Positions 10,301-24,645 are shown, counted from the first letter of the stretch. The stretch is 64,000 bases of DNA from Fragum whitleyi (GCA_948146395.1 OX411544.1:57093642-57157641), one strand, 5' to 3'. A program made the numbers and translations. The notes: generated by a model from the letters alone, not told the origin.

Positions 10301-13300
10301 TTGTCCCAAGCAAGGATCATGTGAAATATGAAGGCTCTATGACTTACCATTCAAAAGTTATGACTAAGGTTAAAATTTTTGAAGAAATTTGACCTTATAA
10401 ATTGACCTTGACTGATGACCTTGAACTTGGAACTTACAGAAAGGTTTTGTCCCAAGCAAAGATCATGTGAAATGTGAAGGCTCTATGACAAGCGATTCAA
10501 ATGTTATGACCAAGGTTAAATTATTTGCAGAAATTTGACCTTGAAAAAAGACCTTGGCTGATGACCTTTAACATGGTACCAACAGAAAGCTCTTGTCCAA
10601 AGTAATGATCATGTGAAATATGAAGGCTTTATGACTTATCATTCAAAAATTATGACTTAGATTAAAATTTTTAAAGTAATTTGACCTTGAAAAATGACCT
10701 TGACCTTAACTGATGACCTAGAATTTGGTACCTACAGAAAGGTCTTGTCCCAAGCAAGGATCATTTGAAATACAAAGGCTCCATGACTTACCATTCAAAA
10801 GTTATGACCAAGGTTAAAATTAAAAAAAATGACCTTAAAAAATGACCTTGACCTTGACCGATGACCTTCAATTTGGTACCTACAGAAAGGTCTTGTCCCA
10901 AGCAATGATCATGTAAAATATGAAGCCTTTATGACTTATCATTGAAAAGTTATGACCAAGGTTAAATTTTTGCAGAAATTTGACCTTGAAAAATTACCTT
11001 GACTGATGACCTTGAACTTGGTAACTACAGAAAGGTCTTGTCCCAAGCAAAGATCATGTGAAATGTGAAGGCTCTATGACTTACCATTCAAAAGTTATGA
11101 CCAAGGTTAAATTTTTTGCCGAACTGAGACCTTGAAAATTGACCTTGACTGATGACCTTGAACTTGGTACCAACAGAAAGGTCTTGTCCCAAGCAAAGAT
11201 CATGTGAAATATGAAGGCTCTATGACTTACCATTCAAAAGTTATGACTAAGGTTAAAATTTTTGAAGAAATTTGACCTTGAAAATTGACCTTGACTGATG
11301 ACCTTGAACTTGGAACCTACAGAAAGGTTTTGACCCAAGCAAAGATCATGTGAAATATAAAGGCTCTATGACTAGCCATTCAAATGAAATGACCAAATTT
11401 AATTTTTTTGCAGAAATTTGACAATTAAAAATGACATTGACTGATGACCTTGAACATGGTACCTACAGAAAGCTCTTGTCCAAAGTAATGATCATGTGAA
11501 ATATGAAGGCTCTATGACTTATCATTCAAAAAATATGACTAAGTTTAAAATTTTTAAAGAAATTTGACCTTTAAAATGACATTGACCTTAACTGATGACC
11601 TTGAATTTGGTACCTACAGAAAGGTCTTTTCCCGAGCAAGGATCAATTGATATACGAAGGCTCTATTACATACCATTCAAAAGTTATGACCACCGTTAAA
11701 ACTAAAAAAAAATGAACTTGAAAAAATGACCTTGACCTTGACTGATGACCTTCAACTTGGTACCTACAGAAAGGTCTTGTCCAAAGCAATGATGATGTGA
11801 AATATGAAGCCTTTATGACTTATCATTGAAAAGTTATGTCCAAGGTTAAATTTTTGCAGAAATTTGACATTGAAAAATTACCTTGACTGATGACCTTGAA
11901 CTTGGTACCTACAGAAAAGTCTTGCTCCAAGGAAAGATCATGTGAAATGTGAAGGCTCTATGACTTACCATTCAAAAGTTATGACCAAGATTAAATTTTT
12001 TGCAGAAATTTGACCTTGAAAAATGACCTTGACTGATGACCTTGAATTTGGTACCTACAGAAAGCTCTTGTCCCAAGCAATAATCATGTGAAATACGAAG
12101 GTTCTATGACTTACCATTAAAACTTTATGACCAAGGTTAAATTTTTTGAAGAAATTTGACCTTTAAAATTGACCTTGACTGATAATCTTGAACTTGTAAC
12201 CTACAGAAAGGTGTTGTCCCAAGGAAAGATCATGTGAATTAGAAAGCTCTATGACGAACCATTCGAAAGTTGTGGCTAAGGTTAAATTTTTTGCAGAAAT
12301 TTGACCATGAAATAACCTTGACCTAATCTGATGACTTTGAACATTATACTTACAGAGAGCTCTTGTCCCAAGCAATGATCATGTGAAATATGAAGGCTCT
12401 ATGACTTATCATTAAACCATTATGACCAAGGTATAATTTTTTTAAGAAATTTGAATTTTCAAATTGACCTTGACTGATAAGCTTGAACTTGGAACCTACA
12501 GAAATGTGTTGTCCCAAGGACATATCATGTGAAATAGAAGGCTCTATGACTGATGACCTTCAACTTGGTACCTACAGAAAGGTCTTGTCCCAAGCAATGA
12601 TCATGTAAAATATGAAGAGTTTATGAATTATCATTGAAAAGTTATGGCCAAGGTTAATATTTTGCAGAAATTTGACCTTGAAAAATTACCATGACTGGTG
12701 ACCTTGAACTTGGTAACTACAGAAAGGTCTTGTCCCAAGCAAAGATCATGTGAAATGTGAAGGCTCCATGACGTACCATTCAAAAGTTATGACCAAGGTT
12801 AAATTTTTTGCCGAAAATTGACCTTGACTGATGACCTTGAACTTGGTACCAACAGAAAGGTATTGTCACAAGCAAGGATCATGTGAAATATGAAGGCTCT
12901 ATGACTTACCATTCAAAAGTTATGACTAAGGTTAAAATTTTTGAAGAAATTTGTCCTTGAAAATTGACCTTGACTGATGAACTTGAACTTGGAACCTACA
13001 GAAAGGTGTTGACCCAAGCAAAGATCATGTGAAATATAAAGGCTCTATGACTAGCCATTCAAATGTTATGACCAAGGTTAAATTTTTTGCAGAAATTTGA
13101 CATTGAAAAATGACCTTGACTGATGACCTTGAACATGGTACCTACAGAAAGCTCTTGTCCAAAGTAATGATCATGTGAAATATGAAGGCTCTATGACTTA
13201 TCATTCAAAAAATATGACTTAGTTTGAAATTTTTAAAGAAATTTGACCTTTAAAAATGACCTTGATCTAAACTGATGACTTTGAATTTGGTACCTACAGA

Positions 13301-16300
13301 AAGGTCTTTTCCCAAGCAAGGATCATTTGAAATACGAAGGCTCTGTGACTTACCATTCAAAAGTTATGACCACGGTTAAAATTAAAAAAAAATGACCTTG
13401 AAAAATGACCTTGACCTTGACTGATGACCTTCAACTTGGTACCTACAGAAAGGTCTTGTCCAAAGCAATGATGATGTGAAATATGAAGCCTTTATGACTT
13501 ATCATTGAAAAGTTATGACCAAGGTTAAATTTTTGCAGAAATTTGACAATGAAAAATTACCTTGACTGATGACCTTGAACTTGGTACCTACAGAAAAGTC
13601 TTGCTCCAAGGAAAGATCATGTGAAATGTGAAGGCTCTATGACTTACCATTCAAAAGTTATGACCAAGATTAAATTTTTTGCAGAAATTTGACCTTGAAA
13701 AATGACCTTGACTGATGACCTTGAATTTGGTACCTACAGAAAGCTCTTGTCCAAAGCAATAATCATGTGAAATACGAAGGTTCTATGACTTACCATTAAA
13801 ACTTTATGACCAAGGTTAAATTTTTTGAAGAAATTTGACCTTGAAAAATTGACCTTGACTGATAATCTTGAACTTGTAACCTACAGAAAGGTGTTGTCTC
13901 AAGGAAAGATCATGTGAATTAGAAAGCTCTATGACTAACCATTCGAAAGTTGTGGTTAAGGTTAAATTTTTTGCAGAAATTTGACCATGAAATAACCTTG
14001 ACCTAAACTGATGACCTTGAACTTGGTAACTGCAGAAAGGTCTTGTCCCAAGCAATGATCATGTGAAATATGAAGCCTTTATGACTTATCATTGAAAAAT
14101 TATGACCAAGGTTAAATTTTTGCAGAAATTTGACCTTGAAAAATGACCTTGACTGATGTCCTTGAACTTAGTTCTTACAGAAAGGTCTCGTCCCAAGCAA
14201 GGATCATGTGAAATATGAAGGCTCTATGACTTACCAATCAAAAGTTATGACTAAGGTTAAAATTTTTGAAGATATTTGACATTGAAAATTGACCTTGACT
14301 GATGACCTAGAACTTGGAACCTACAGAAAGGTTTTGTCCCAAGCAAAGATAATGTGAAATATGAAGGCTCTATGACTAACCATTCAAATGTTTTGACCAA
14401 GGTTAATTTTTTTGCAGAAATTTGACCTTGAAAAATGACCTTGACTGATGACCGTGAACATGGTACCTACAGAAAGCTCTTGTCCCAAGCAATTATCATG
14501 TGAAATTTGAGGGCTCTATGACATATCATTCAAAAGTTATAACTAAGAGTACTTTTTTTAAAGAAATTTGACCTTGAAAAATGACCTTGACCTAAACTGA
14601 TGACCTTCAGTTTGGTACCTACAGAAAGGTTTTGTCCCAAGCAAAAATCATGTGAAATATGAAGGCTCTATGACTTACCATTCAAAAGTTATGACCAAGG
14701 TTAAATTTCTTGCAGAAATTTGACCTTGAAAAATGACCTTGACCTTGACTGATGACCTTGAACTTGGTACCTACAGAAAGCTCTTGTCCCAAGCAATGAT
14801 CATTTGATGTTTGAGGGCTCTATGACATATCATTCAAAAGTTATAACTAAGAGTAATTTTTTTAAAGAAATTTGACCTTGAAAAATGACCTTGACCTTGA
14901 CTGATGACCTTGAACTTGGTACCTACAGAAAGGTGTTGTCCCAAGCAATGATCATGTGAAATATGAAGGCTCTATGACTTACCATTCAAAAGTTATGACC
15001 AAGGTTAATTTTTTTGCCGAAATTTAACCTTTAAAAATTACCTTGACTAATGACCTTGAACTTAGTACCTACAGAAAGGTTTTGTCCCAAACAATGATCA
15101 TGTGAAATTTGAGGGCTCTATGACATATCATTCAAAAGTTATAACTAAGAGTAATTTTTTTAAAGAAATTTGACCTTGAAAATTGATCTTGACTGATGAC
15201 CTTCAACTTGGTACCTACAGAAAGGTTTTGTCCCAAGCAAAGATAATGTGAAATATGAAGGCTCTATGACTAATCATTCAAATGTTTTGACCAAGGTTAA
15301 ATATTTTGCAGAAATTTGACCTTGAAAAATGACCTTGACTGATGACCTTGAACATGGTACCTACAGAAAGCTCTTGTCCCAATCAATAATCATGTGATGT
15401 TTGAGGGCTCTATGACATATCATTCAAAAGTTATAACTAAGAGTAATTTTTTTAAAGAAATTTGACCTTGAAAAATGACCTTGACCTTGACTGATGACCT
15501 TGACCTTGGTACCTACAGAAAGTAAGTGTCCCAAGCAATGGTCATGTGAAATATGAAGGCTCTATGACTTACCATTCAAAAGTTATGACCAAGGTTAAAT
15601 TTTTTGCCGAAATTTAACCTTTAAAAATTACCTTGACTGATGACCTTGAACTTAGAACCTACGGAAAGGTCTTGTCCCAAGCAAGGATCATGTGAAATAT
15701 GAAGGCTCTATGACTTACCATTCAAAAGTTATGACCAAGGTTAAATTTTTTGCCGAAATTTGACCTTGAAAAATGACATTGACTGATGACCTTGAATTTG
15801 GTAACTACAGAAAGGTCTTGTCCCAAGCAATGATCATGTGAAATATGAAGCCTTAAGGACTTATCATTGAAAAGTTATGACCAAGGTTAAATTTTTGCAG
15901 AAATTTGAACTTGAAAAATGACCTTGACTGATGTCCTTGAACTTGGTACCTTCAAAAAGGTCTCGTCCAAAGCAAGGATCATGTGAAATATGAAGGCTCT
16001 ATGACTAACCATTCAAAAGTTATGACCAAGGTTAAAATTGAACTGATTGGACCTTGAAAATGACCTTGACTGATGACCTTCAACTTGGAACCTACAGAAA
16101 GGTCTTTTCCCAAGCAAAGATCATGTGAAATATGAAGGCTCTTTGACTTATCATTCAAATATTAATACCAAGGTTAAATTTTTTAAAGAAATTTGACCTT
16201 GAAAAATGACCTTGACCTTAACTGATGACCTTGAATTTGGTACGTACAGAAAGGTCGTGTCCCAAGCAAGGATCATTTGAAATACGAAGGCTCTATGACT

Positions 16301-19300
16301 TATCATTCAAAAGTATGACCAAGGTTAAAATTAAAAACCTACAGAAAGGTCTTGTCCCAAGCAATGATCATGTGAAATATGAAGCCTTTATGACTTATCA
16401 TTGAAAAGTTATGACCAAGGTTAAATTTTTACAGAAATTTGACATTGAAAAATTACCTTGACTGATGACCTTGAACTTGGTTCCTACAGAAAGGTCTTGT
16501 CCCAAGCAAAGATCATGTGAAATGTGAAGCCTCTATGACTTACCATTCAAAAAATATGACCAAGGTTAAATTTTTGCCCAAATTTGACCTTGAAAATTGA
16601 CCTTGATTGATGACCTTGAATTTGGAACCTACAGAAAGGTTTTGACCCAAGCAAAGATCATGTGAAATATGAAGGCTCTATGACTAGCCATTCAAAAGTT
16701 ATGACCAAGGTTAAATTTTTTGCAGAAATTTGACCTTGAAAAATGACCTTGACCTTGACTGATGACCTTGAACTTGGTACCTACAGAAGGTCTTGTCCCA
16801 AGCAAGGATCATGTGAAATATGAAGGCTCTATGACTTGCCATTAAAAAGTTATGAACAAGGTTAAAATTTTTGAAGAAATTTGACCTTGATAAATGACCT
16901 TGACCTTAACTGATGACCTTGAATTTGGTACCTACAGAAAGGTCTTGTCCCAAGCAAGGATCATTTGAAATACGAAGGCTCTATGACTTATCATTCAAAA
17001 GTTATGACCAAGGATAAAATTAAAAACCTACAGAAAGGTCTTGTCCCAAGCAATGATCATGTGAAATATGAAACCTTTATGACTTATCATTGAAAAGTTA
17101 TGACCAAGGTTAAATTTTTGCAGAAATTTGACCTTGAAAAATAACCTTGACTGATGACCTTGAACTTGGTACCTACAGAAAGGTCCTGTCCAAAGCAAAG
17201 ATCATGTGAAATGTGAAGCCTCTATGACTTACCATTCAAAAGTTATGACCAAGATTAAATTTTTTGCCGAAATTTGACCTTGAAAAATTGACCTTGACTG
17301 ATGACCTTGAAGTTGGAACCTACAGAAAGGTTTTGTCCCAAGCAAAGATCATGTGAAATATGAAGGCTCTATGACTAGCCATTCAAAAGTTATGACCAAG
17401 GTTAAATTTTTTGCAGATATTTGACCTTGAAAAATGACCTTGACCTTGACTGATGACCTTGAATTTGGTACCTACAGAAAGGTGTTGTCCCAAGCAATGA
17501 TCATGTGAAATATGAAGGCTCTATGACTTACCATTCAAAAGTTATGACTAAGGTTAAGTTTTTTGAAGAATTTGACCCTGTAAATTGACCTTGACTGATG
17601 ACCTTGAACTTGGAACTTACAGAAAGGTTTTGTCCCAAGCAAAGATCATGTGAAATATGAAGGCTCTATGACTAGCCATTCAAATGTTATGACCAAGGTT
17701 AAATTATTTGCAGAAATTTGACCTTGAAAAAAGACCTTGACTGATGACCTTTAACATGGTACCAACAGAAAGCTCTTGTCCAAAGTAATGATCATGTGAA
17801 ATATGAAGGCTCTATGACTTATCATTCAAAAATTATGACTAAGATTAAAATTTTTAAAGTGATTTGACCTTGAAAAATGACCTTGACCTTAACTGATGAC
17901 CTAGAATTTGGTACCTACAGAAATGTCTTGTCCCAAGCAAGGATCATTTGAAATACAAAGGCTCCGTGACTTACCATTCAAAAGTTATGACCAAGGTTAA
18001 AATTAAAAAAAATGACCTTGAAAAATGACCTTGACCTTGACCGATGACCTTCAATTTGGTACCTAAAGAAAGGTCTTGTCGCAAGCAATGATCATGTAAA
18101 ATATGAAGCCTTTATGACTTATCATTTAAAAGTTATGACCAAGGTTAAATTTTTGCAGAAATTGGACCTTGAAAAATTACCTTGACTGATGACCTTTAAC
18201 TTGGTAACTACAGAAAGGTCTTGTCCCAAGCAAAGATCATGTGAAATGTGAAGGCTCTATGACTTACCATTCAAAAGTTATGACCAAGGTTAAATTTTTT
18301 GCCGAACTTTGACCTTGAAAATTGACCTTGACTGATGACCTTGAACTTGGTACCAACAGAAAGGTCTTGTCCCAAGCAAAGATCATGTGAAATATGAAGG
18401 CTCTATGACTTACCAATCAAAAGTTATGACAAAGGTAAAAATTTTTGAAGAAATTTGACCTTGAAAATTGACCTTGACTGATGACCTTGAACTTGGAACC
18501 TACAGAAAGGTTTTGACCCAAGCAAAAATCATGTGAAATATAAAGGCTCTATGACTAGCCATTCAAAAGTTATGACCAAATTTAAATTTTTTGCAGAAAT
18601 TTGACATTGAAAAATGACCTTGACTGATGACCTTGAACATGGTACCTACAGAAAGCTCTTGTCCAAAGTAATGATCATGTGAAATATGAAGGCTCTATGA
18701 CTTATCATTAAAAAAATATGACTTAGTTTAAATTTTTTAAAGAAATTTGATCTTTAAAAATGACCTTGACCTTAACTGATGACCTTGAATTTGGTACGTA
18801 CAGAAAAGTCTTTTCCCGAGCAAGGATCATTTGAAATACGAAGGCTCTGTGACTTACCATTCAAAAGTTATGACCACCGTTAAAATTAAAAAAAAATGAA
18901 CTTGAAAAATGACCTTGACCTTGACTGATGACCTTCAACTTGGTACCTACAGAAAGGTCTTGTCCAAAGCAATGATCATGTGAAATATGAAGCCTTTATG
19001 ACTTATCATTGAAAAGTTATGACCAAGGTTAAATTTTTGCAGAAATTTGACCTTGAAAAATTACCTTGACTGATGACCTTGAATTAGATACATACAGAAA
19101 GCTCTTGTCCCAAGCAATAACCATGTGAAATACGAAGGTTCTATGACTTACCATTAAAACTTAATGAACAAGGTTAATTTTTTTGAAGAAATTTGACCTT
19201 TAAAATTGACCTTGACTGATAACCTTGAACTTGGAACCTACAGAAAGGTGTTGTCCCAAGGAAAGATCATGTGAATTAGAAAGCTCTATGACTAACCATT

Positions 19301-22300
19301 CGAAAGTTGTGACTAAGGTTAAATTTTTTGGATAAATTTGACCATGAAATAACCTTGACCTAAACTGATGACCTTGAACATTATACTTACAGAGAGCTCT
19401 TGTCCCAAGCAATGATCATGTGAAATTTGAGGGCTCTATGACATATCATTAAAAAGTTATGACCAAGGTTAAATTTTTTTGCAGAAATTTGACCTTGAAA
19501 AATGACCTTGACCTTGACTGATGACCTTGAACTTGGTAACTACAGAAAGGTCTTGTCCCAAGCAATGATCATTTGAAATATGAAGCCTTTATGACTTATC
19601 ATTGAAAAATTATGACCAAGGTTAAATTTTTGCAGAAATTTGACCTTGAAAAATGACCTTGACTGATGTCCTTGAACTTAGTACTTACAGAAAGGTCTCG
19701 TCCCAAGCAAGGATCGTGTGAAATATGAAGGCTCTATGACTTACCAATCAAAAGTTATGACTAAGGTTAAAATTTTTGAAGAAATTTGACCTTGAAAATT
19801 GACCTTGACTGATGACCTAGAACTTGGAACCTACAGAAAGGTTTTGTCCCAAGCAAAGATAATGTGAAATATGAAGACTCTATGACTAACCATTCAAATG
19901 TTTTGACCAAGGTTAAATTTTTTGCAGAAATTTGACCTTGAAAAATGACCTTGACTGATGACCTTGAACATGGTACCTACAGAAAGCTCTTGTCCCAAGC
20001 AATCATCATGTGAAATTTGAGGGCTCTATGACATATCATTCAAAAGTTATAACTAAGAGTATTTTTTTTAAGAAATTTGACCTTGAAAAATGACCTTGAC
20101 CTAAACTGATGACCTTCAGTTTGGTACCTACAGAAAGGTTTTGTCCCAAGCAAGAATCATGTGGAATATGAAGGCTCTATGACTAACCATTCAAAAGTTA
20201 TGACCAAGGTTAAATATCTTGCAGAAATTTGACCTTGAAAAATGACCTTGACCTTGACTGGTGACCGTGAACTTGGTACTTACAGAAAGGTGTTGTCCCA
20301 AGCAATGATCATGTGAAATATGAAGGCTCTATGACTTACCATTCAAAAGTTATGACCAAGGTTAAATTTTTGCAGAAATTTGACCTTGAAAAATGACCTT
20401 GACTGATGTCCTTGAACTTAGTACTTAAGGAAAGGTCTCGTCCCAAGCAAGGATCATGTGAAATATGAAGGCTCTTTGACTTACCAATCAAAAGATATGA
20501 CTAAGGTTAAAATTTTTGAAGAAATTTGACCTTGTAAATTGACCTTGACTGATGACCTTGAAACTTACAGAAAGGTTTTGTCCCAAGCAAAGATCATGTG
20601 AAATATGAAGGCTCTATGACTAGCCATTCACATGTTATGACCAAGGTTAAATTTTTTAAAGAAATTTGACCTTGAAAAATGACCTTGACTGATGACCTTG
20701 AACATGGTACCAACAGAAAGCTCTTGTCCAAAGTAATGATCATGTGAAATATGAAGGCTCTATGACTTATCATTCAAAAATTATGACTAAGATTAAAATT
20801 TTTGAAGAAATTTGACCTTGAAAAATGACCTTGACCTTAACTGATGACCTAGAATTTGGTACCTACAGAAAGGTCTTGTCCCAAGCAAGGATCATTTGAA
20901 ATATGAAGGCTCTATGACTAACCATTCAAATGTTTTGACCAAGGTTAAATTTTTGCCGAAATTTGACCTTGAAAATTGACCTTGACTGATGACCTTGAAC
21001 ATGGTACCTACAGAAAGCTCTTGTCCCAAGCGATAATCATGTGGAATTTAAGGGCTCTATGACATATCATTCAAAAGTTATAACTAAGAGTATTTTTTTT
21101 AAAGAAATTTGACCTTGAAAAATGACCTTGACCTAAACTGATGACCTTCAGTTTGGAACCTACAGAAAGGTCTTGTCCCAAGCAAAAATCATGTGAAATA
21201 TGAAGGCTCTATGACTTACCATTCAAAAGTTATGACCAAGGTTAAATTTCTTGCAGAAATTTGACCTTGAAAAATGACCTTGACTGATGACCTTGAACTT
21301 TGAACTTACAGAAAGGTTTTGTCCCAAGCAAAGATAATGTGAAATATGAAGGCTCTATGACTAACCATTCAAAAGTTATAACTAAGAGTAATTTTTTTAA
21401 AGAAATTTGACCTTGAAAAATGACCTTGACTGATGACCTTGAACATGGTACCTACAGAAAGCTCTTGTCCCAAGCAATAATCATGTGAAATACGAAGGCT
21501 CTATGACTTACCATTAAAACATTATGACCAAGGTTAAATTTTTGCCGAAATTTGACCTTGAAAATTGACCTTGACTGATGACCTTGAACATGGTACCTAC
21601 AGAAAGCTCTTGTCCCAAGCAATAATCATTTGATGTTTGAGGGCTCTATGACATATCATTCAAAAGTTATAACTAAGAGTAATTTTTTTAAAGAAATTTG
21701 ACCTTGAAAATTGACCTTGACTGATGACCTTGAACTTGGTACCTACAGAAAGGTTTTGTCCCAAGCAAAGATCATGTGAAATATGAAGGCTCTATGACTA
21801 GCCATTCAAAAGTTATGACCAAGGTTAAATTTTTTGCAGATATTTGACCTTGAAAAATGACCTTGACCTAAACTGATGACCTTCAGTTTGGTACCTACAG
21901 AAAGGTTTTGTCCCAAGCAAGAATCATGTGGAATATGAAGGCTCTATGACTTACCATTCAAAAGTTATGACCAAGGTTAAATTTCTTGGAGAAATTTGAC
22001 CTTGAAAAATGACCTTGACCTTGACTGGTGACCTTGAACTTGGTACCTACAGAAAGGTGTTGTCCCAAGCAATGATCATGTGAAATATGAAGGCTCTATA
22101 ACTTACCATTCAAAAGTTATGACCAAGGTTAAATTTCTTGCAGAAATTTAACCTTTAAAAATTACCTTGACTGATGACCTTGAACTTGGTACCTACAGAA
22201 AGGTCTTGTCCCAAGCAAGGATCGTGTGAATTATGAAGGCATTATGACTTACCATTAAAAAGTTATGACTAAGGTTAAAATTTTTGAAGAAATTTGACCT

Positions 22301-24079
22301 TGAAAATTGACCTTAACTGATGACCTTAAACTTGGAACCTACAGAAAGGTTTTGTCCCAAGCAAAGATCATGTGAAATAATATGAAGGCTCTATGACTAA
22401 CCATTCAAATGTTATAACCAAGGTTATTTTTTTTGCAGAAATTTGACCTTGAAAAATGACCTTGACCTAAACTGATGACCTTTAATTTGGTAACTTAAGA
22501 AAGGTCTTGTCCCAAGCAAGGATCATGTGAAATATGAAGGCTCTATGACTTACCATTCAAAAGTTATGACCAAGGTTAAATTTTTTGCAGAAATTTGACC
22601 TTGAAAAATGACCTTGACTGATGACCTTGAACTTGGTACCTACAGAAAGGTGTTGTCCCAAGCAATGATCATGTGAAATATGAAGGCTCTATGACATTTC
22701 ATTCCAAAGTTATAACTAAGGTTAAAATTTTTAAAGAAATTTGACCTTCAAAAATGACCTTGACCTAAACTGAATACCTTTAATTTGGTACCTACAGAAA
22801 GGTCTTTACCCAAGCAAGGATTTTGTGAAATATGAAGGCTCTATGACTTATCATTCAAATGTTATGACCAAGGTTGAATTTTTTGCAGATATTTGACCTT
22901 GAAAAATGACCTTGACCTTGACTGATGACCTTGAACTTGGAACCTACAGAAAGGTTTTGTCCCAAGCAAAGATCATGTGAAATATGAAGGCTCTATGACT
23001 TACCATTCAAAAGTTATGACCAAGGTTAAATTTTTTGCAGAAATTTGACCTTGAAAAATGACCTTGACCTTGACTGATGACCTTGAACTTGGTACCTACA
23101 GAAAGGTGTTGTCCCAAGCAATGATCATGTGAAATTTGAGGGCTCTATGACATATCATTCAAAAGTAATGACTAAGGTTAAAATTTTAAAAGAAATTTGA
23201 CCTTGAAAAATGACCTTGACCTTAACTGATGACCTTTAATTTGGTACCTACAGAAAGGTCTTGTCCCAAGCAAGGATCATGTGAAATAAAGAAGGCTCCA
23301 TGACTTACCATTCAAAAGTTATGACCAAGATTAAATTTTTTGCAGAAATTCGACCTTGAAAAATGACCTTGACTGATGACCTTGATCATGGTACCTACAG
23401 AAAGCTCTTGTCCCAAGCAATAATCATGTGAAATACGAAGGCTCTATGACTTACCATTAAAACATTATGACCAAGGTTAAATTTTTTTAAGAAATTTGAC
23501 CTTTAAAATTGACCTTGACTGATAACCTTGAACTTGGAACCTACAGAAAGGTGTTGTCCCAAGGAAAGATCATGTGAAATAGAAGGCTCTATGACTAACC
23601 ATTCAAAAGTTTTGACTAAGGTTAAATTTTTTGCAGAAATTTGACCATGAAAAATAACCTTGACCTAAACTGATGACCTTGAACATAGTACTTACAGAGA
23701 GCTCTTGTCCCAAGCAATGATCATGTGAAATTTGAGGGCTCTATGACATATCATTCAAAAGTTATGACTAAGGTTAAAATTTTAAAAGAAATTTGACCTT
23801 GAAAAATGACCTTGACCTTGACTGATGACCTTTAATTTGGTACCTACAGAAAGGTCTTGTCCCAAGCAAGGATCATGTGAAATATGAAGGCTCTATGACT
23901 TACCATTCAAAAGTTATGACCAAGGTTAAATTTTTTGCAGAAATTTGACCTTGAAAAATGACCTTGACCTTGACTGATGACCTTGAACTTGGTACCTACA
24001 GAAAGGTGTTGTCCCAAGCAATGATCATGTGAAATATGAAGGCTCTATGACTAACCATTCAAAAGTTATGAGCAAGGAT
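7368..24079. repeat. Satellite array, main block (146/152-bp monomers)
   Basis: The same monomer as 4609-7076 continues for about 16.7 kb, an estimated 110 or more copies, all in one orientation. Each monomer holds two or three exact TGACCTTGA words. Long monomers differ from short ones by an extra CCTTGA. Multi-monomer blocks recur: a distinctive monomer with GAAAGCTCTATGAC plus CCATTCGAAAGTTGTG is seen near 12240, 13921 and 19279, and a variant with CCTTTAACATGGTACCAACAG near 10566 and 17747. Internal deletions are visible, for example near 8270 and at the shared junction AAAATTAAAAACCTACAG near 16327 and 17020. Short ORFs inside are shadows. Confidence 0.95.
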
Positions 24080-24215
24080 TAAGTTTGTCATGTCAACGCC
24101 AACGCCTAGCTGAATTTCAGCTATGCTAACAACAACGCAAATGACAAGGTGATCATTATACCTCAGGTTTTCTTTGAAAACAGCTGAGCTTAAAATTGCA
24201 CAAAGACCAATAATT
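24080..24215 (+). mobile_element. Right edge of the satellite-bearing element
   Basis: After the last monomer (about 24079) the sequence changes to CATGTCAACGCCAACGCC, then a near-perfect palindrome TAGCTGAATTTCAGCTA (24107-24123), then GGTTTTCTTTGAAAACAGC (hairpin) and TGAGCTTAAAATTGC. A related tail occurs near 29995-30045 (GACAACAACAAGGCAAACC, CTTTGAAAACAGCTAAGC). This resembles the hairpin 3' ends of the other tandem-repeat elements and suggests the array grew inside such an element; that is an inference. Confidence 0.5.
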
Positions 24216-24460
24216 GTTTTTAAAATCTAATTTATTTCACTTAAACAACAAATGAAATAATACTCAACTTACATAAAAATAGATAATACATAAATAAATT
24301 ATTATTTATCACCACTTCTATATGGAATGTAATACACATTTTAGTGAATACAAGATAACTTTATCAAACACCAATGCCCCCGGCACTGCTGTTTTTAGCT
24401 CGACTGGTCAAAGGCGACTGGTTCAGACTTAATGCATTGATGTTATGATCAATTAAAAAA
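24216..24460. other. No recognised feature
   Basis: AT-rich sequence between the satellite edge and a lone monomer. No coding frame or shared repeat seen. Confidence 0.35.
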
Positions 24461-24464
24461 ATGA

Positions 24465-24645
24465 TAATTTTACACATATTTGACCTGAAATAATGACCTT
24501 GTTTGATGACATTGGAGTTGATACCAGCAGAAATTTCTTGTCACAAGCAATACACATGTGAAATATGAAGTCTTTATCAATAACCAATCAAAAGTTATTG
24601 CCAATATTAAAGTTTTGGGGGGACAAACAAACAAACACACAGAGA
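24465..24645 (+). repeat. Solitary, highly diverged satellite monomer
   Basis: One unit recognisable by ATTTGACCTGAAATAATGACC, TGATGACATTGGAGTTG, ACCAGCAGAAATTTCTTGTC, ACACATGTGAAATATGAAG and ACCAATCAAAAGTTATTGCC in order, followed by (CAAA)n. It is much more diverged than any array monomer, so it may be an old single-unit relic of the same family. Confidence 0.65.

Noticed and set aside
5295..19412. Minus-strand ORFs in the satellite, several starting MLGTR
   Set aside because: The monomer length is 146 or 152 bp, not a multiple of three, so frames break in every unit. They look alike only because the repeats are alike.
4609..24079. CRISPR-like repeat-spacer array
   Set aside because: There are no unique spacers; whole monomers repeat head to tail, in a eukaryotic context.
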